From contig JAFDWT010000008.1 in assembly GCA_018268335.1 (NCBI GenBank), positions 1 to 61,499 of the forward strand: a stretch of 61,499 bases of DNA. The letters run 5' to 3'. This stretch comes from Armatimonadota bacterium (lineage in GTDB: Bacteria > Armatimonadota > Fimbriimonadia > Fimbriimonadales > Fimbriimonadaceae). Below the pieces are notes generated by a model, which saw only the letters and a list, made by a program, of their open reading frames with translations, was not told the DNA's origin and did not search any database. Below are positions 25,525-33,259 of this stretch, one piece after another (the first letter of the stretch is position 1; every line of letters starts with the position of its first letter). Made by a program: the position numbers and the translations under genes.

Positions 25525-27081
25525 TTAGTCCGATCCGTGTTGCATGCGCTGGGGCCGTATCCGCAGGAAGACGCCGAGGGTCAGCGGGTTGGAACCGTAG
25601 TGGGACTTCAAGACGCTCGGGAACGAATAGAACCCTGCATAAGCGCCGACGCCGACGTCGAGCCCCTCCCACTTCGTGACGTCCCTGGTCGCCCCGACCA
25701 AGAACTTGTTCACCATGTGGTTGCCGTCTGGCACACCGACAAGTTCGTCCTTCATCACATGCTCCCACCTGGCGAACCAGGACGTGCCGCGATTGAGGTA
25801 CGTGGCTTCCGCCAGGAAGGCGTCCGAGTTCTCGCCGTGCAGCATGTTGCGGCCAAAGGCGGCGGTCGCCGACAGGTTGTCTCCGCCAGCCAGAGGCTTG
25901 CTCCACACCGCCGCGAAAGTCAGCCGGTGCTGGTCGACGCCCGGCTCCGTGCTTTCGGGAGAGTTCAAGTAGCCATAGCTGGTATTGAATGAAAGATCCT
26001 TGGTGGGGTTGAACGTGACGCGCCCAGATGCGGAGTTGAGGGACAGAGGGTCGGGTGAGAACCGGTTCTCATCGGGCTCGTGGCCGTTGAACAACGAGCC
26101 TTCTAGTTGCCACTTATCAGAGTTCATACCCAGCGTCACGACGCCCCAGGAGATGTGGGTGCTGTCGAACCAGTGATGGCTGATCGGCGCTTCGGGAATC
26201 TCCATGCCGCTGGGCCGGTGCATAAAGGTCGGCCCACCAAGGGCGGGCTCGCCGACTGGCGCCGCGTAGACGAAGAGGTTCGTCCCCTTGGCCACCGGGT
26301 GACTGTATGAGACGGCAAGCTCGGCGATCAGGTCGTGCGGGTGCTGATAGTCCGTCAGCTTGAGGCCATAGGCGGTCTCGCCGGTCTGGAAGAGGTTCGG
26401 ATAGCCAAACTCGCCGTTGAAGACTGGGTCGAGGGACGCCATGAAGCTCAGTCCCAAGATGCCGCCGCCGGTCTCGCGCCGGGCCATGAGCATGGCCATT
26501 GAGTTCGAGTAGGCCCGGCTGTCGCCCCGCGGACCGCCAGCGTCGCTGTAGTTGAACGTGACAAACCCCATGGCGTCGAGTTCAAAGCGCCCTGATGACG
26601 GCAGGTGCTTCATGAACATTGGCGAGGATTCGGGGAGCCAACTGGTCCCCGACCCGTCGCGCTGCATCGACCACGGGCCGAACCGGCTGGCCATGTTGCC
26701 CATGGCGTCATGTCCTTCTTGTTTGTGAACATGAAAGTCAAATGCTTTTTTGGCTTTGGCCCCGTCTGGGGTCGTGGCCACCACCTCGACCCGCCACGGG
26801 CCGGGCATCGAGAATCGGACGGAGCCCGAGTATGTGCCGTCCTTGCGGTCGGTGAGTTTAGGGTGGGTGACGCCCATGTCCATGTTGGTCATGAGCACGT
26901 TGAGGACGACGGTCGCGCCAGCGGCGACGGTGACCGTGACCGGGTTTTCGCCGACTTTCGGCTCGCCGGTCAACTTGAGATCGATTTGGGGCCCAGCCTG
27001 GGCTTGGGCGACGACGGCGACGCTGAGCAGCGCGGCCAAGACGGACAGACGCGTCCGCAGTGATGTTTGATTTGAGTGCAT
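25525..27081 (-). CDS. FixH/YtkA-like domain fused to an outer-membrane beta-barrel
   Basis: A 518-residue exported protein with a signal peptide (about residues 9-28). Residues 30-120 resemble the YtkA/FixH-like beta domain (VVLNVLMTNMDMGVTHPKLTDRKD, then YSGSVRFSMPGPWRVEV), known in metal- and copper-linked proteins. A short HKQEGHDAMGNMASRFG linker follows. Residues 150-518 look like a beta-barrel of alternating amphipathic strands (TDYQHPHDLIAELAVSYSH), a pattern seen in proteins near copper-resistance loci. A role in metal handling is plausible but not shown. The Cys-rich secreted peptide lies 65 bp upstream. Confidence 0.7.
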   Translation of the reverse strand: MHSNQTSLRTRLSVLAALLSVAVVAQAQAGPQIDLKLTGEPKVGENPVTVTVAAGATVVLNVLMTNMDMGVTHPKLTDRKDGTYSGSVRFSMPGPWRVEVVATTPDGAKAKKAFDFHVHKQEGHDAMGNMASRFGPWSMQRDGSGTSWLPESSPMFMKHLPSSGRFELDAMGFVTFNYSDAGGPRGDSRAYSNSMAMLMARRETGGGILGLSFMASLDPVFNGEFGYPNLFQTGETAYGLKLTDYQHPHDLIAELAVSYSHPVAKGTNLFVYAAPVGEPALGGPTFMHRPSGMEIPEAPISHHWFDSTHISWGVVTLGMNSDKWQLEGSLFNGHEPDENRFSPDPLSLNSASGRVTFNPTKDLSFNTSYGYLNSPESTEPGVDQHRLTFAAVWSKPLAGGDNLSATAAFGRNMLHGENSDAFLAEATYLNRGTSWFARWEHVMKDELVGVPDGNHMVNKFLVGATRDVTKWEGLDVGVGAYAGFYSFPSVLKSHYGSNPLTLGVFLRIRPQRMQHGSD

Positions 27082-27146
27082 TGTCTGTGGGTACCTCCTT
27101 GACTAATCGAGAACGATAGGCCCGGCTGGTCGCCGGCCCTCTTGCG

Positions 27147-27503
27147 TCAGGCTGTCGGAGGTGCCCTGCTCGGGCTTGGAGTGCTTTGGCACTCCGGCGG
27201 TGGCCGGGGAGACTCAATAACCGTGGTGGCGTATTCGGACGGGGGAGCCAGTGGAACCAGCGAGTTGGCCAAAGGAAAGTCCAGGTCGGGCAGCAGGTGA
27301 ACGCGGACTGCGGCCTCGACGCTTGCTGTCGGGGCTGGTGCGGAAACCTGACAGCCGCAAGCTTTATCCGAGGTAGGCGGATGACAGCGTTTCGAAGACC
27401 GCTGGCCACAGCAGCACTGCGACTTCTCCTGTGGAGCTCCGAAAGCCGCCACGCTCGCCAAAAGGACGGCGAGGCAGGCAAAGAGGGCGAGGAAACGGGG
27501 CAC
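27147..27503 (-). CDS. Small secreted Cys/His-rich protein
   Basis: A 118-residue protein with an N-terminal signal peptide (VPRFLALFACLAVLLASVAAFGA, GTG start read as Met). The mature N-terminus is Cys-rich: QCCCGQRSSKRC, then ACGCQV, seven Cys within about 26 residues plus His. The C-terminal half is Pro-rich. The Cys cluster could bind metal or form disulfides. No family is recognised. It starts 23 bp after the hspR stop, on the same strand, and may be co-transcribed with dnaJ-hspR and the following barrel gene. Confidence 0.55.
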   Translation of the reverse strand: MPRFLALFACLAVLLASVAAFGAPQEKSQCCCGQRSSKRCHPPTSDKACGCQVSAPAPTASVEAAVRVHLLPDLDFPLANSLVPLAPPSEYATTVIESPRPPPECQSTPSPSRAPPTA

Positions 27504-27526
27504 GGGCTGCTTAGTGTTCTATGACG

Positions 27527-27931
27527 TCAGAAATCTGGCTTGCGCACCGCACGGACTTTGGGAATGGGGAAGAGCGTGTGGTCGGGGCGCACCGGAGCGT
27601 TGGAGCTGGCCATGTGGGCTTGGATGCGGACTTCCACGTCGCGGACGAATTCGTTGAACTGGTCCTCGAACTCGGTGCGCATGGTGTCCATGTCGTCGAG
27701 CAACCGGAGGATGATCTCGACCCCGGCCAGATTGACGCCGAGCTCTTGGGTCAGCCGCTGGATGCGGCGGACACGCTCGATGTCGTCCATGCTGTAGAGC
27801 CGGTTCTTCGCGCCGACCCGGGCAGGGATGACCAGTCCAAGGCGCTCGTACTGGCGCAAGGTCTGGGGGTGGACGCCACACAGCTCGGCAGCGACGCCGA
27901 TCATGTAGACAGGTCGGCGCTTCTCGCTCAT
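27527..27931 (-). CDS. hspR: MerR-family regulator HspR
   Basis: A 134-residue MerR-type regulator matching HspR, the heat-shock repressor. The helix-turn-helix is at residues 9-55 with the signature YMIGVAAELCGVHPQTLRQYERLGL and RVGAKNRLYSMDDI. A short coiled coil follows and the effector domain is absent, as usual in HspR. HspR binds HAIR elements and responds to heat through DnaK. Its ATG overlaps the dnaJ stop (ATGA), giving the dnaJ-hspR gene order familiar from actinobacteria. A HAIR-like site lies upstream of dnaJ at 28926-28946. Confidence 0.9.
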   Translation of the reverse strand: MSEKRRPVYMIGVAAELCGVHPQTLRQYERLGLVIPARVGAKNRLYSMDDIERVRRIQRLTQELGVNLAGVEIILRLLDDMDTMRTEFEDQFNEFVRDVEVRIQAHMASSNAPVRPDHTLFPIPKVRAVRKPDF

Positions 27932-28905
27932 CGGTTGCCCACCTTGTCGCGGATCTGCTCCAGGAGCTTGCGTTCAGCCTGTTCCAGGTGTTTGGGCACC
28001 GTGATCTTGGCCCTGGCCAAGAGGTCACCCTTCGAGGTGCCGCCCATCTTGGTCAGCCCTTTGCCTTTCAGACGGAACAGCTGGCCCGCCTGAGTGCCTT
28101 CGGAGACGTGGATCGTGCCCGAGCCATGTAGAGTCGGCACCTTGACGTCGCCCCCAAGAGCGGCGATGTGATAGGGGACTTCGAGATCGACCTCCAAGTC
28201 GTCGTCCCGTCTTTTGAAGAGTTTGTGGGGCAGTACGTTGACGACCACATAGAGGTCGCCGCTTTTGCCGTTGGATCCCGTGACGCCTCGTCCCGCCACA
28301 CGCAGCTTTTTGCCACTGGCGATCCCCGCCGGGACTTTGACGGAGACTTGGCGCTCATTGCCGACCAGACCGCCGCCGCGGCAAGTAGGGCAGGGGCCGG
28401 TTTGGCCGCTGGTCAGCTTCACTTGACCTCCTCCACGGCACTGGGTGCAGGCGTCCATGGTCTGATAGACCAGTTTTCTGGTGGACCCAGCGTCGATCTC
28501 TTCCAAGGTCACGTCGAGTTGGGTCTCGACGTCGCTCGGTGCCACTTGGCGTTGGCGGAAGCCGCCGAAGGGGCTCTCTACGCCCATGCCGCCAAAGAAC
28601 TGCTCGAAGATGGACTCGAAGCCGTCGCCAGCTTGAAAGCGAGTCTGGCCACCGGCGCCTGGACCCGGGCCGTGCATGCCCCCGGTCTCCCAGTGCTCGC
28701 CGAACATGTCGTATTTGCGCCGCTTGTCGGGATCACTCAGGACCTCGTAGGCTTCGCCGACCTCTTTGAACTTGGCCTCGGCCGCCGCGTCGCCAGGGTT
28801 GACGTCGGGGTGGTATTTGCGGGCCAACTTGCGATAAGAGGCCTTGATTTCCTTCTCATCGGCACCCTTTGACAGGCCCAAAGTCTTGTAGTAATCCTTC
28901 GGCAT
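27928..28905 (-). CDS. dnaJ: DnaJ/Hsp40 chaperone with half a zinc finger
   Basis: A 325-residue Hsp40 co-chaperone. The J-domain (about 4-68) has the HPD motif (KYHPDVNPGD). A Gly/Phe-rich linker with FFGGMG follows. Only two CxxCxGxG motifs are present, CTQCRGGG and CPTCRGGG; classical DnaJ has four, so only one zinc site is possible, as in some CbpA-like or reduced DnaJ proteins. The C-terminal substrate-binding domains follow (VKVPAGIASGKKLRV). It is coupled to hspR. An operator with a HAIR-like arrangement lies in front of it. Confidence 0.92.
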   Translation of the reverse strand: MPKDYYKTLGLSKGADEKEIKASYRKLARKYHPDVNPGDAAAEAKFKEVGEAYEVLSDPDKRRKYDMFGEHWETGGMHGPGPGAGGQTRFQAGDGFESIFEQFFGGMGVESPFGGFRQRQVAPSDVETQLDVTLEEIDAGSTRKLVYQTMDACTQCRGGGQVKLTSGQTGPCPTCRGGGLVGNERQVSVKVPAGIASGKKLRVAGRGVTGSNGKSGDLYVVVNVLPHKLFKRRDDDLEVDLEVPYHIAALGGDVKVPTLHGSGTIHVSEGTQAGQLFRLKGKGLTKMGGTSKGDLLARAKITVPKHLEQAERKLLEQIRDKVGNR

Positions 28906-28916
28906 CGCGGCAACGG

Positions 28917-28946
28917 ACTCAAGGACATGAGTCTGACAATATCAAG
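28917..28946 (-). promoter_or_regulatory. HAIR-like operator, probable HspR binding site
   Basis: HAIR consensus is CTTGAGT-N7-ACTCAAG. On the minus strand CTTGATA (28946-28940), a 7-bp spacer and ACTCATG (28932-28926) match 5/7 and 6/7. A third half-site CTTGAGT (28923-28917), a perfect match, follows two bases later. The cluster ends 11 bp before the dnaJ ATG, a position that would block the promoter. Binding is inferred. Confidence 0.65.
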
Positions 28947-28969
28947 TGACGCATCACAGCCTGAAATGG

Positions 28970-28998
28970 TTGCCAGAACCTCTTGTCGGGCCTATGAT
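28970..28998 (+). promoter_or_regulatory. Promoter of the HDOD gene
   Basis: TTGCCA (28970-28975) and TATGAT (28993-28998) are 17 bp apart, optimal spacing. The transcript would start near 29005, only a few bases before the ATG at 29011, and no ribosome-binding site is seen, so the mRNA may be leaderless. Confidence 0.55.
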
Positions 28999-29010
28999 TG
29001 AATCTGTTAG

Positions 29011-29886
29011 ATGCCGACTATTCGTAGTGAGATGGACCTCGCGAGCCTAGAGATTCGAATGACGAGAGGGGAGAACCTGCCCATGCTCCCCCAGGCGGTC
29101 AGCACGACGTTACGACTCGTCGATGATCCCAATTGCTCGCAACGGGAACTCGAACGGGCTCTTGAGACGGACACCGCCATCACAGCGAAGATCATCCGGG
29201 CGGCGAACTCGCCGTATTACGGCGGTAGTGACGTCACCAGCATTGGCCGGGCCATCGGCTTCTTGGGCATGACCGCGATCCGTTCTATCGTCGTCGGCAT
29301 CGCCATGCAGCAGATGATGTCGGGCAAATCGACTTCGCGCAACCTGGACAAGGTCGCCTACTGGCAGCACTCTTTGGCCACTGCGGTCGGCAGCCGGATT
29401 CTCGGCAAGCTGCGAATGCCTGCCAAGGCGGAAGAACTCTATTGCGCTGGCATGATCCACGACATCGGTTTGATCGTTTTTGAGCGCTATATCCCGTCTC
29501 AACTCGACGAGTGTCTGGCGCAGTCCAAGGCGACCGGCGTTCCGCTCTATCTGATTGAGATGGAAATCCTTGGCTACAACCATGCCACGGTCGGCGGCCT
29601 GTTAGCCAAGAAGTGGCAGATGAGCGAGACCATCCAGAACGCCGTCAAGTACCACCACGAAGCCAGCAGCGACGAGAAGACGTACAAGACGACCGCCCTG
29701 GTGGCTGGTGCCAACGCCTTGGCTCATGAGTGCGGCTTCAACAACAGCCAGCGTGAAGGGGCCCTGGAGCTCGACTACGAGCTGGCCTCGGCCATGGACA
29801 TGCCGATGGAACAGATCGACGTGATCCGCCAGGTCATGCAAGCCGAAGTCGCCAAGGCGCAAGAGACTTACAAGATCGCGGCATAG
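29011..29886 (+). CDS. HDOD-domain protein
   Basis: A 291-residue protein consisting mainly of one HDOD domain (about residues 20-215), a helical relative of HD hydrolases. It has LPQAVSTTLRLVDDP near the start, LETDTAITAKIIRAANSP, and GMIHDIG, an HD-like pair. HDOD proteins without other domains act in signalling, often linked to cyclic-di-GMP or stress responses. No REC or GGDEF domain is fused here. The gene stands divergent to the dnaJ operon. A terminator at 29909 follows. Confidence 0.85.
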   Translation: MPTIRSEMDLASLEIRMTRGENLPMLPQAVSTTLRLVDDPNCSQRELERALETDTAITAKIIRAANSPYYGGSDVTSIGRAIGFLGMTAIRSIVVGIAMQQMMSGKSTSRNLDKVAYWQHSLATAVGSRILGKLRMPAKAEELYCAGMIHDIGLIVFERYIPSQLDECLAQSKATGVPLYLIEMEILGYNHATVGGLLAKKWQMSETIQNAVKYHHEASSDEKTYKTTALVAGANALAHECGFNNSQREGALELDYELASAMDMPMEQIDVIRQVMQAEVAKAQETYKIAA

Positions 29887-29908
29887 GGTGGGGCCGAGCC
29901 CCGATTCC

Positions 29909-29937
29909 ATCTCCAGTCAAGACTGGAGTCCATTTTT
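29909..29937 (+). terminator. Rho-independent terminator of the HDOD gene
   Basis: CTCCAGTC (29911-29918) pairs with GACTGGAG (29921-29928) around AA (the inner pair opens to give a usable loop), followed by TCCATTTTT. It lies 25 bp past the HDOD stop and ends that transcript. Confidence 0.8.
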
Positions 29938-29970
29938 CGAAGCTTTAGGTTGAAACGGACTCGCCTGACC

Positions 29971-30025
29971 GGAGGACCGGAACGGCCCCCTGGCCCCCTC
30001 CTCCCGCCGGAGCGGCAAGAGGGGG
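29971..30025. repeat. Dispersed 55-bp hairpin element, copy 1
   Basis: GGAGGACCGGAACGG...AAGAGGGGG recurs almost exactly at 40906-40960 (differences mainly at the GG/CC after ACCGGAAC). It contains a stem CCCCCTC...GAGGGGG with an inner CCGC-CGGA-GCGG loop. It lies between the HDOD gene end and the EF-G-like gene end. Both copies lie just past the 3' end of a minus-strand gene (here 30071). Confidence 0.75.
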
Positions 30026-30070
30026 AAGCCGGAGGGCACGGATGCCAAGGCCGTCGCTTCTACCAGAGGC

Positions 30071-32137
30071 TCAGTCTTCGTCAGCTGTTCGGCTGGCCTG
30101 GTAAGCCTTGATCAGGGCGTCGGCCTCGTGGGCTGGAAGATCCTCGTAGTGCGAGAACTCGGTGCCGAAGCGGCCCCGACCCTTGGTGATCGACCGCAGG
30201 TCCAAGGCATACCGTTGCATCGTCGCTAGCGGCACGGTCGCGTTCACCCGAGTCTTGTTGCCAGCGGTCTGCTCCATGCCCGACATGTGGCCTCGGCGGG
30301 TGTTGAGGTCGCCGACGACGTCACCGACCGCTTCCTCCGGCACTTCGACCCAAACCTTCAGAATCGGCTCTAGGATGGTGGGCGAGGCATTGGCGGCGGC
30401 GGCGCGGAAGCCGATCGCGGCGGCAGTCTTGAATGCCTGCTCCGAGGAATCCACGTCGTGGTACGAGCCGTCGTAAACCGTCGCCTTGATGTCCACGACC
30501 GGGTAACCGGCCAAGAACCCTTTGGTCATCGTCTCGACGACGCCCTTCTCAACCGCGGGAATGAAGTTCTTGGGGATGGCACCGCCCACGACCTTGTTGT
30601 CGAAGCTAAAGCCCTCACCGCGGTTCAGTGGCGAGAGTTCCAGCCAGCAGTCGCCGAACTGGCCTTTGCCGCCAGTCTGCCGTTTGAACTTGCCTTGCGC
30701 CTTGGCGCTCTTGCGGATCGTCTCGCGGTAGGGGACGCGGGCATCTTCGGTTGTCACGTTGACACCAAATCGGGTCTTCAACTTCTCGATGGCCGTTTCG
30801 ATATGGATGTCGCCCATACCTTCGAGCACTTCTTGGTGCACTTCGGCGTCGCGAGAGTAGTGGAGGGTGGGGTCCTCTTCCAGGAGCTTTTCCAGTGCTC
30901 CGCCCAGTTTGTCTTCGTCGGATTTCGCCACCGGCTTGATCGCGACCCGGTAGATCGGGTCGGGGAAGGCCACGGGATCGAGCTGCAGTTTGTCCTTGGT
31001 CGTGCTGAGCGTGTCGCCAGTGTGGGTGTCGGCGAGCTTGGCCAGAGCGCAGATGTCGCCGGCAGTGACCACCGTCGCCGGTTCCTGTTGTTTGCCATGC
31101 GGCCAAAACATGTTGTGCAGGCGTTCGTCGCGCCCGCGCGTCGTGTTGAGGACATGGTCGTCCGCCTTGAGCGTCCCGCTGAAGACGCGGACGTAGTTGA
31201 TCTTGCCGACGTAGGGGTCGGCGGTGGACTTGAAGACGAAGGCAGCCAGCGGGCCGTTGGGATCCTCGGGCATCTCCTTGCCGCCGACGGTGAACGGGTG
31301 GTACACGGGCGACGGCATTTCGCCGACAATCCGGTCGAGCAGGGTGGCGACGCCGATGCCGCTGGCGGCCGAGCCCAGAAGGACTGGGACGACCTTGCCG
31401 TTCTTGGTGCCTTCCAGCAGGCCGTGCTCGATTTCGTCGCCGGTGAGCTCTTGGCCGTCGAGATACTTCATGGCTAGGTCGTCGTCGCCCTCGGCGGCGG
31501 CGTCCATCATCTTTTCGCGCCGCTCGGCGGCTTCGACGGCATAGCCAGAGGGAACCTCTTCGATCTCCTCGCCCCGGTCCTTGCCCTTGTAGACCTTCAT
31601 GTTGACCAGGTCGAGAACTCCGCTGAACGCGGCTTGGTGCCCGATCGGGATCTGCACCAGCACGATGCGGCGGCCATAGCGCTTGTCCAGGGTGTCGATC
31701 AGACCCTCGTAGTCGGCGTTGTCGCGCTCGAGCTTGTTGACGAACACGCATCGGGCCAAACCTTCTTGTTCGGCGACGTCCCAGGCCAGATCGAATCCGA
31801 CATCGAGGTCGCGCTTGGCTTCGCAGACGATGACCATGGCGTCGACGACGCGGGCGATCGCATGCAGGTCGCCGATGAAGTCGGGGTAGCCCGGAACGTC
31901 GATCAAATTGATTTTGTGGCCATGCCACTCGAGGGCCATCACGCTGGCGCTGACGCTGATTTTGCGTCGGATTTCGAGCGGGTCAAAATCGCTTTGCGTG
32001 TTGCCGGCCTCGACGGTGCCGACGCGCTCGACGCTACCGGCTGTGTAGAGGAGGTGCTCGACAAGCATCGTCTTGCCCGAGCCGCCGTGACCGACGATAG
32101 CGACATTGCGAATCTGGTCGGGTGTGTACTGTTTCAC
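30071..32137 (-). CDS. Elongation factor G-like translational GTPase (EF-G2/FusA2-like)
   Basis: A 688-residue protein with the domain order of EF-G: GTPase domain (about 8-280), beta-barrel II, then domains III-V (with GKFKRQTGGKGQFGDCWLE in IV). The GTPase motifs are variant: GHGGSGKT replaces GHIDAGKT, DVPGY replaces DTPGH and NKLERD replaces NKMDR. Such changes mark the FusA2/EF-G-like paralogues rather than the main translocase. The start is GTG at 32137 with GAAGAAGG at 8-10 bases upstream; the longer frame to 32194 is less likely. It is not next to rpsL-rpsG as fusA usually is. Confidence 0.9.
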   Translation of the reverse strand: MKQYTPDQIRNVAIVGHGGSGKTMLVEHLLYTAGSVERVGTVEAGNTQSDFDPLEIRRKISVSASVMALEWHGHKINLIDVPGYPDFIGDLHAIARVVDAMVIVCEAKRDLDVGFDLAWDVAEQEGLARCVFVNKLERDNADYEGLIDTLDKRYGRRIVLVQIPIGHQAAFSGVLDLVNMKVYKGKDRGEEIEEVPSGYAVEAAERREKMMDAAAEGDDDLAMKYLDGQELTGDEIEHGLLEGTKNGKVVPVLLGSAASGIGVATLLDRIVGEMPSPVYHPFTVGGKEMPEDPNGPLAAFVFKSTADPYVGKINYVRVFSGTLKADDHVLNTTRGRDERLHNMFWPHGKQQEPATVVTAGDICALAKLADTHTGDTLSTTKDKLQLDPVAFPDPIYRVAIKPVAKSDEDKLGGALEKLLEEDPTLHYSRDAEVHQEVLEGMGDIHIETAIEKLKTRFGVNVTTEDARVPYRETIRKSAKAQGKFKRQTGGKGQFGDCWLELSPLNRGEGFSFDNKVVGGAIPKNFIPAVEKGVVETMTKGFLAGYPVVDIKATVYDGSYHDVDSSEQAFKTAAAIGFRAAAANASPTILEPILKVWVEVPEEAVGDVVGDLNTRRGHMSGMEQTAGNKTRVNATVPLATMQRYALDLRSITKGRGRFGTEFSHYEDLPAHEADALIKAYQASRTADED

Positions 32138-32268
32138 GAGAGCCTTCTTCAGTTGTAGTCCGGGTCGGACTAGCCGTCCCTTGGCCTCAAGCATAGCCGA
32201 AGCGAAGGCAGGTCCGGTGGCCTGAACACAAACAGACTTGGTGTCCGTCGTTTACAATAGTGCAACAC

Positions 32269-33135
32269 ATGGAGCGCAAAGGACACAAGAGTTGGTTTCA
32301 GGATCAGACGGTGTGGGGCGTCGCCGGTTCGACAGTCGCCCTTGGAGCTGTTTTTGCCGCAGAGCGTTTGGTCGACGGCTGGATCGGCCGTGACTCTGGT
32401 CTCGACTACCTGTACCTGTTGCCGCTCTGGGTGGCGGTCAGTATCGGTGGTCGGCGCGCTGCCTTGGCTTCTGCCGTCATCAGTGCGGCCGTCGTATCGA
32501 GCCTCCACGAAAACAGCTCGTTCTTTGAGCCGAAGCATCTGGCTGCCTTTGGCGTCAACTTGATCGCTCTTGTGGCCGTCGCCGCTTTGTTCGACTCCTT
32601 TGGCCGGAGTTTGGCCCGGGCGCGTTCGGCGGCCAGCACCGACGCATTGACCGGTATCGCCAACCGCAGGAGCGGGCAACAAGCAGCAAGGGCCATGGCG
32701 AGCGCGGCGCAAGCCTCGGGCGGGCGCATCGCCGTGGTCGCCCTCGACTGCGACGGTTTCAAGCAAATCAACGATCAGCATGGCCATAACGCAGGTGACG
32801 CGGCCCTCAAGGCGATCGGCAAAGCTCTCGCCAAGTCTGTCCGGGCCACCGACAAAGTGTTTCGCTTAGGCGGGGACGAGTTCGTGATGGTCTTGGCGGA
32901 CGCAGGATCGATGGAGGCGGAAGTCTGCCTGGGACGACTGCGGACTCGCCTGGAGTCAGTCTCTGCCGACCTTGGCTTTGCAGTCCGCGTTTCGTCGGGA
33001 GTCAGTGTCGGCTCGCGGGACGGCGCCGGGTTTGACGAGCTGTTGCAGGTCGCCGACTCGCGGCTGTACCGGAACAAGCGGTTGGCCAAGAGCTTCGCCC
33101 CGGCGGCCTCAACCGAACCAGCCGCGACAGCATAA
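32269..33135 (+). CDS. Membrane-anchored diguanylate cyclase
   Basis: A 288-residue GGDEF protein that makes cyclic-di-GMP. The N-terminal ~115 residues have hydrophobic segments (VAGSTVALGAVFAAERLV, YLYLLPLWVAV, AALASAVISAAVVSS, FGVNLIALVAVAALFDS). The GGDEF domain follows with ASTDALTGIANRR at its start and an intact GGDEF at residues 201-205. An RxxD inhibitory site (RATD, residues 192-195) is five residues ahead of it. ATG at 32269 is preferred over the GTG at 32260 because a TACAAT -10 box ends at 32258. Confidence 0.9.
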   Translation: MERKGHKSWFQDQTVWGVAGSTVALGAVFAAERLVDGWIGRDSGLDYLYLLPLWVAVSIGGRRAALASAVISAAVVSSLHENSSFFEPKHLAAFGVNLIALVAVAALFDSFGRSLARARSAASTDALTGIANRRSGQQAARAMASAAQASGGRIAVVALDCDGFKQINDQHGHNAGDAALKAIGKALAKSVRATDKVFRLGGDEFVMVLADAGSMEAEVCLGRLRTRLESVSADLGFAVRVSSGVSVGSRDGAGFDELLQVADSRLYRNKRLAKSFAPAASTEPAATA

Positions 33136-33164
33136 CGGCGCCGACGATATTTCTCGCAAAAAGC

Positions 33165-33193
33165 TTGGGCTCGGGCCAGTGTGTGAGCATAAT
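33165..33193 (+). promoter_or_regulatory. Promoter of the RRM protein gene
   Basis: TTGGGC (33165-33170) and CATAAT (33188-33193) with an optimal 17-bp spacer lie 66 bp before the RRM start at 33260. Motif matches are moderate. Confidence 0.45.
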
Positions 33194-33259
33194 AGTTCGG
33201 GAGCGGTTGGGACCGGCCCGCGCGGAAGCCCGATGGCGGACTTTCCGTGAGACACATAC

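Noticed and set aside
24659-25906. An extended 415-residue esterase frame
   Set aside because: The first ~136 codons are antisense to the barrel gene at 25525; the ATG at 25498 opens a signal peptide.
30458-31477. A 339-codon plus-strand frame opposite the EF-G-like gene
   Set aside because: Mirror frame of a strong GTPase gene; no start signals.
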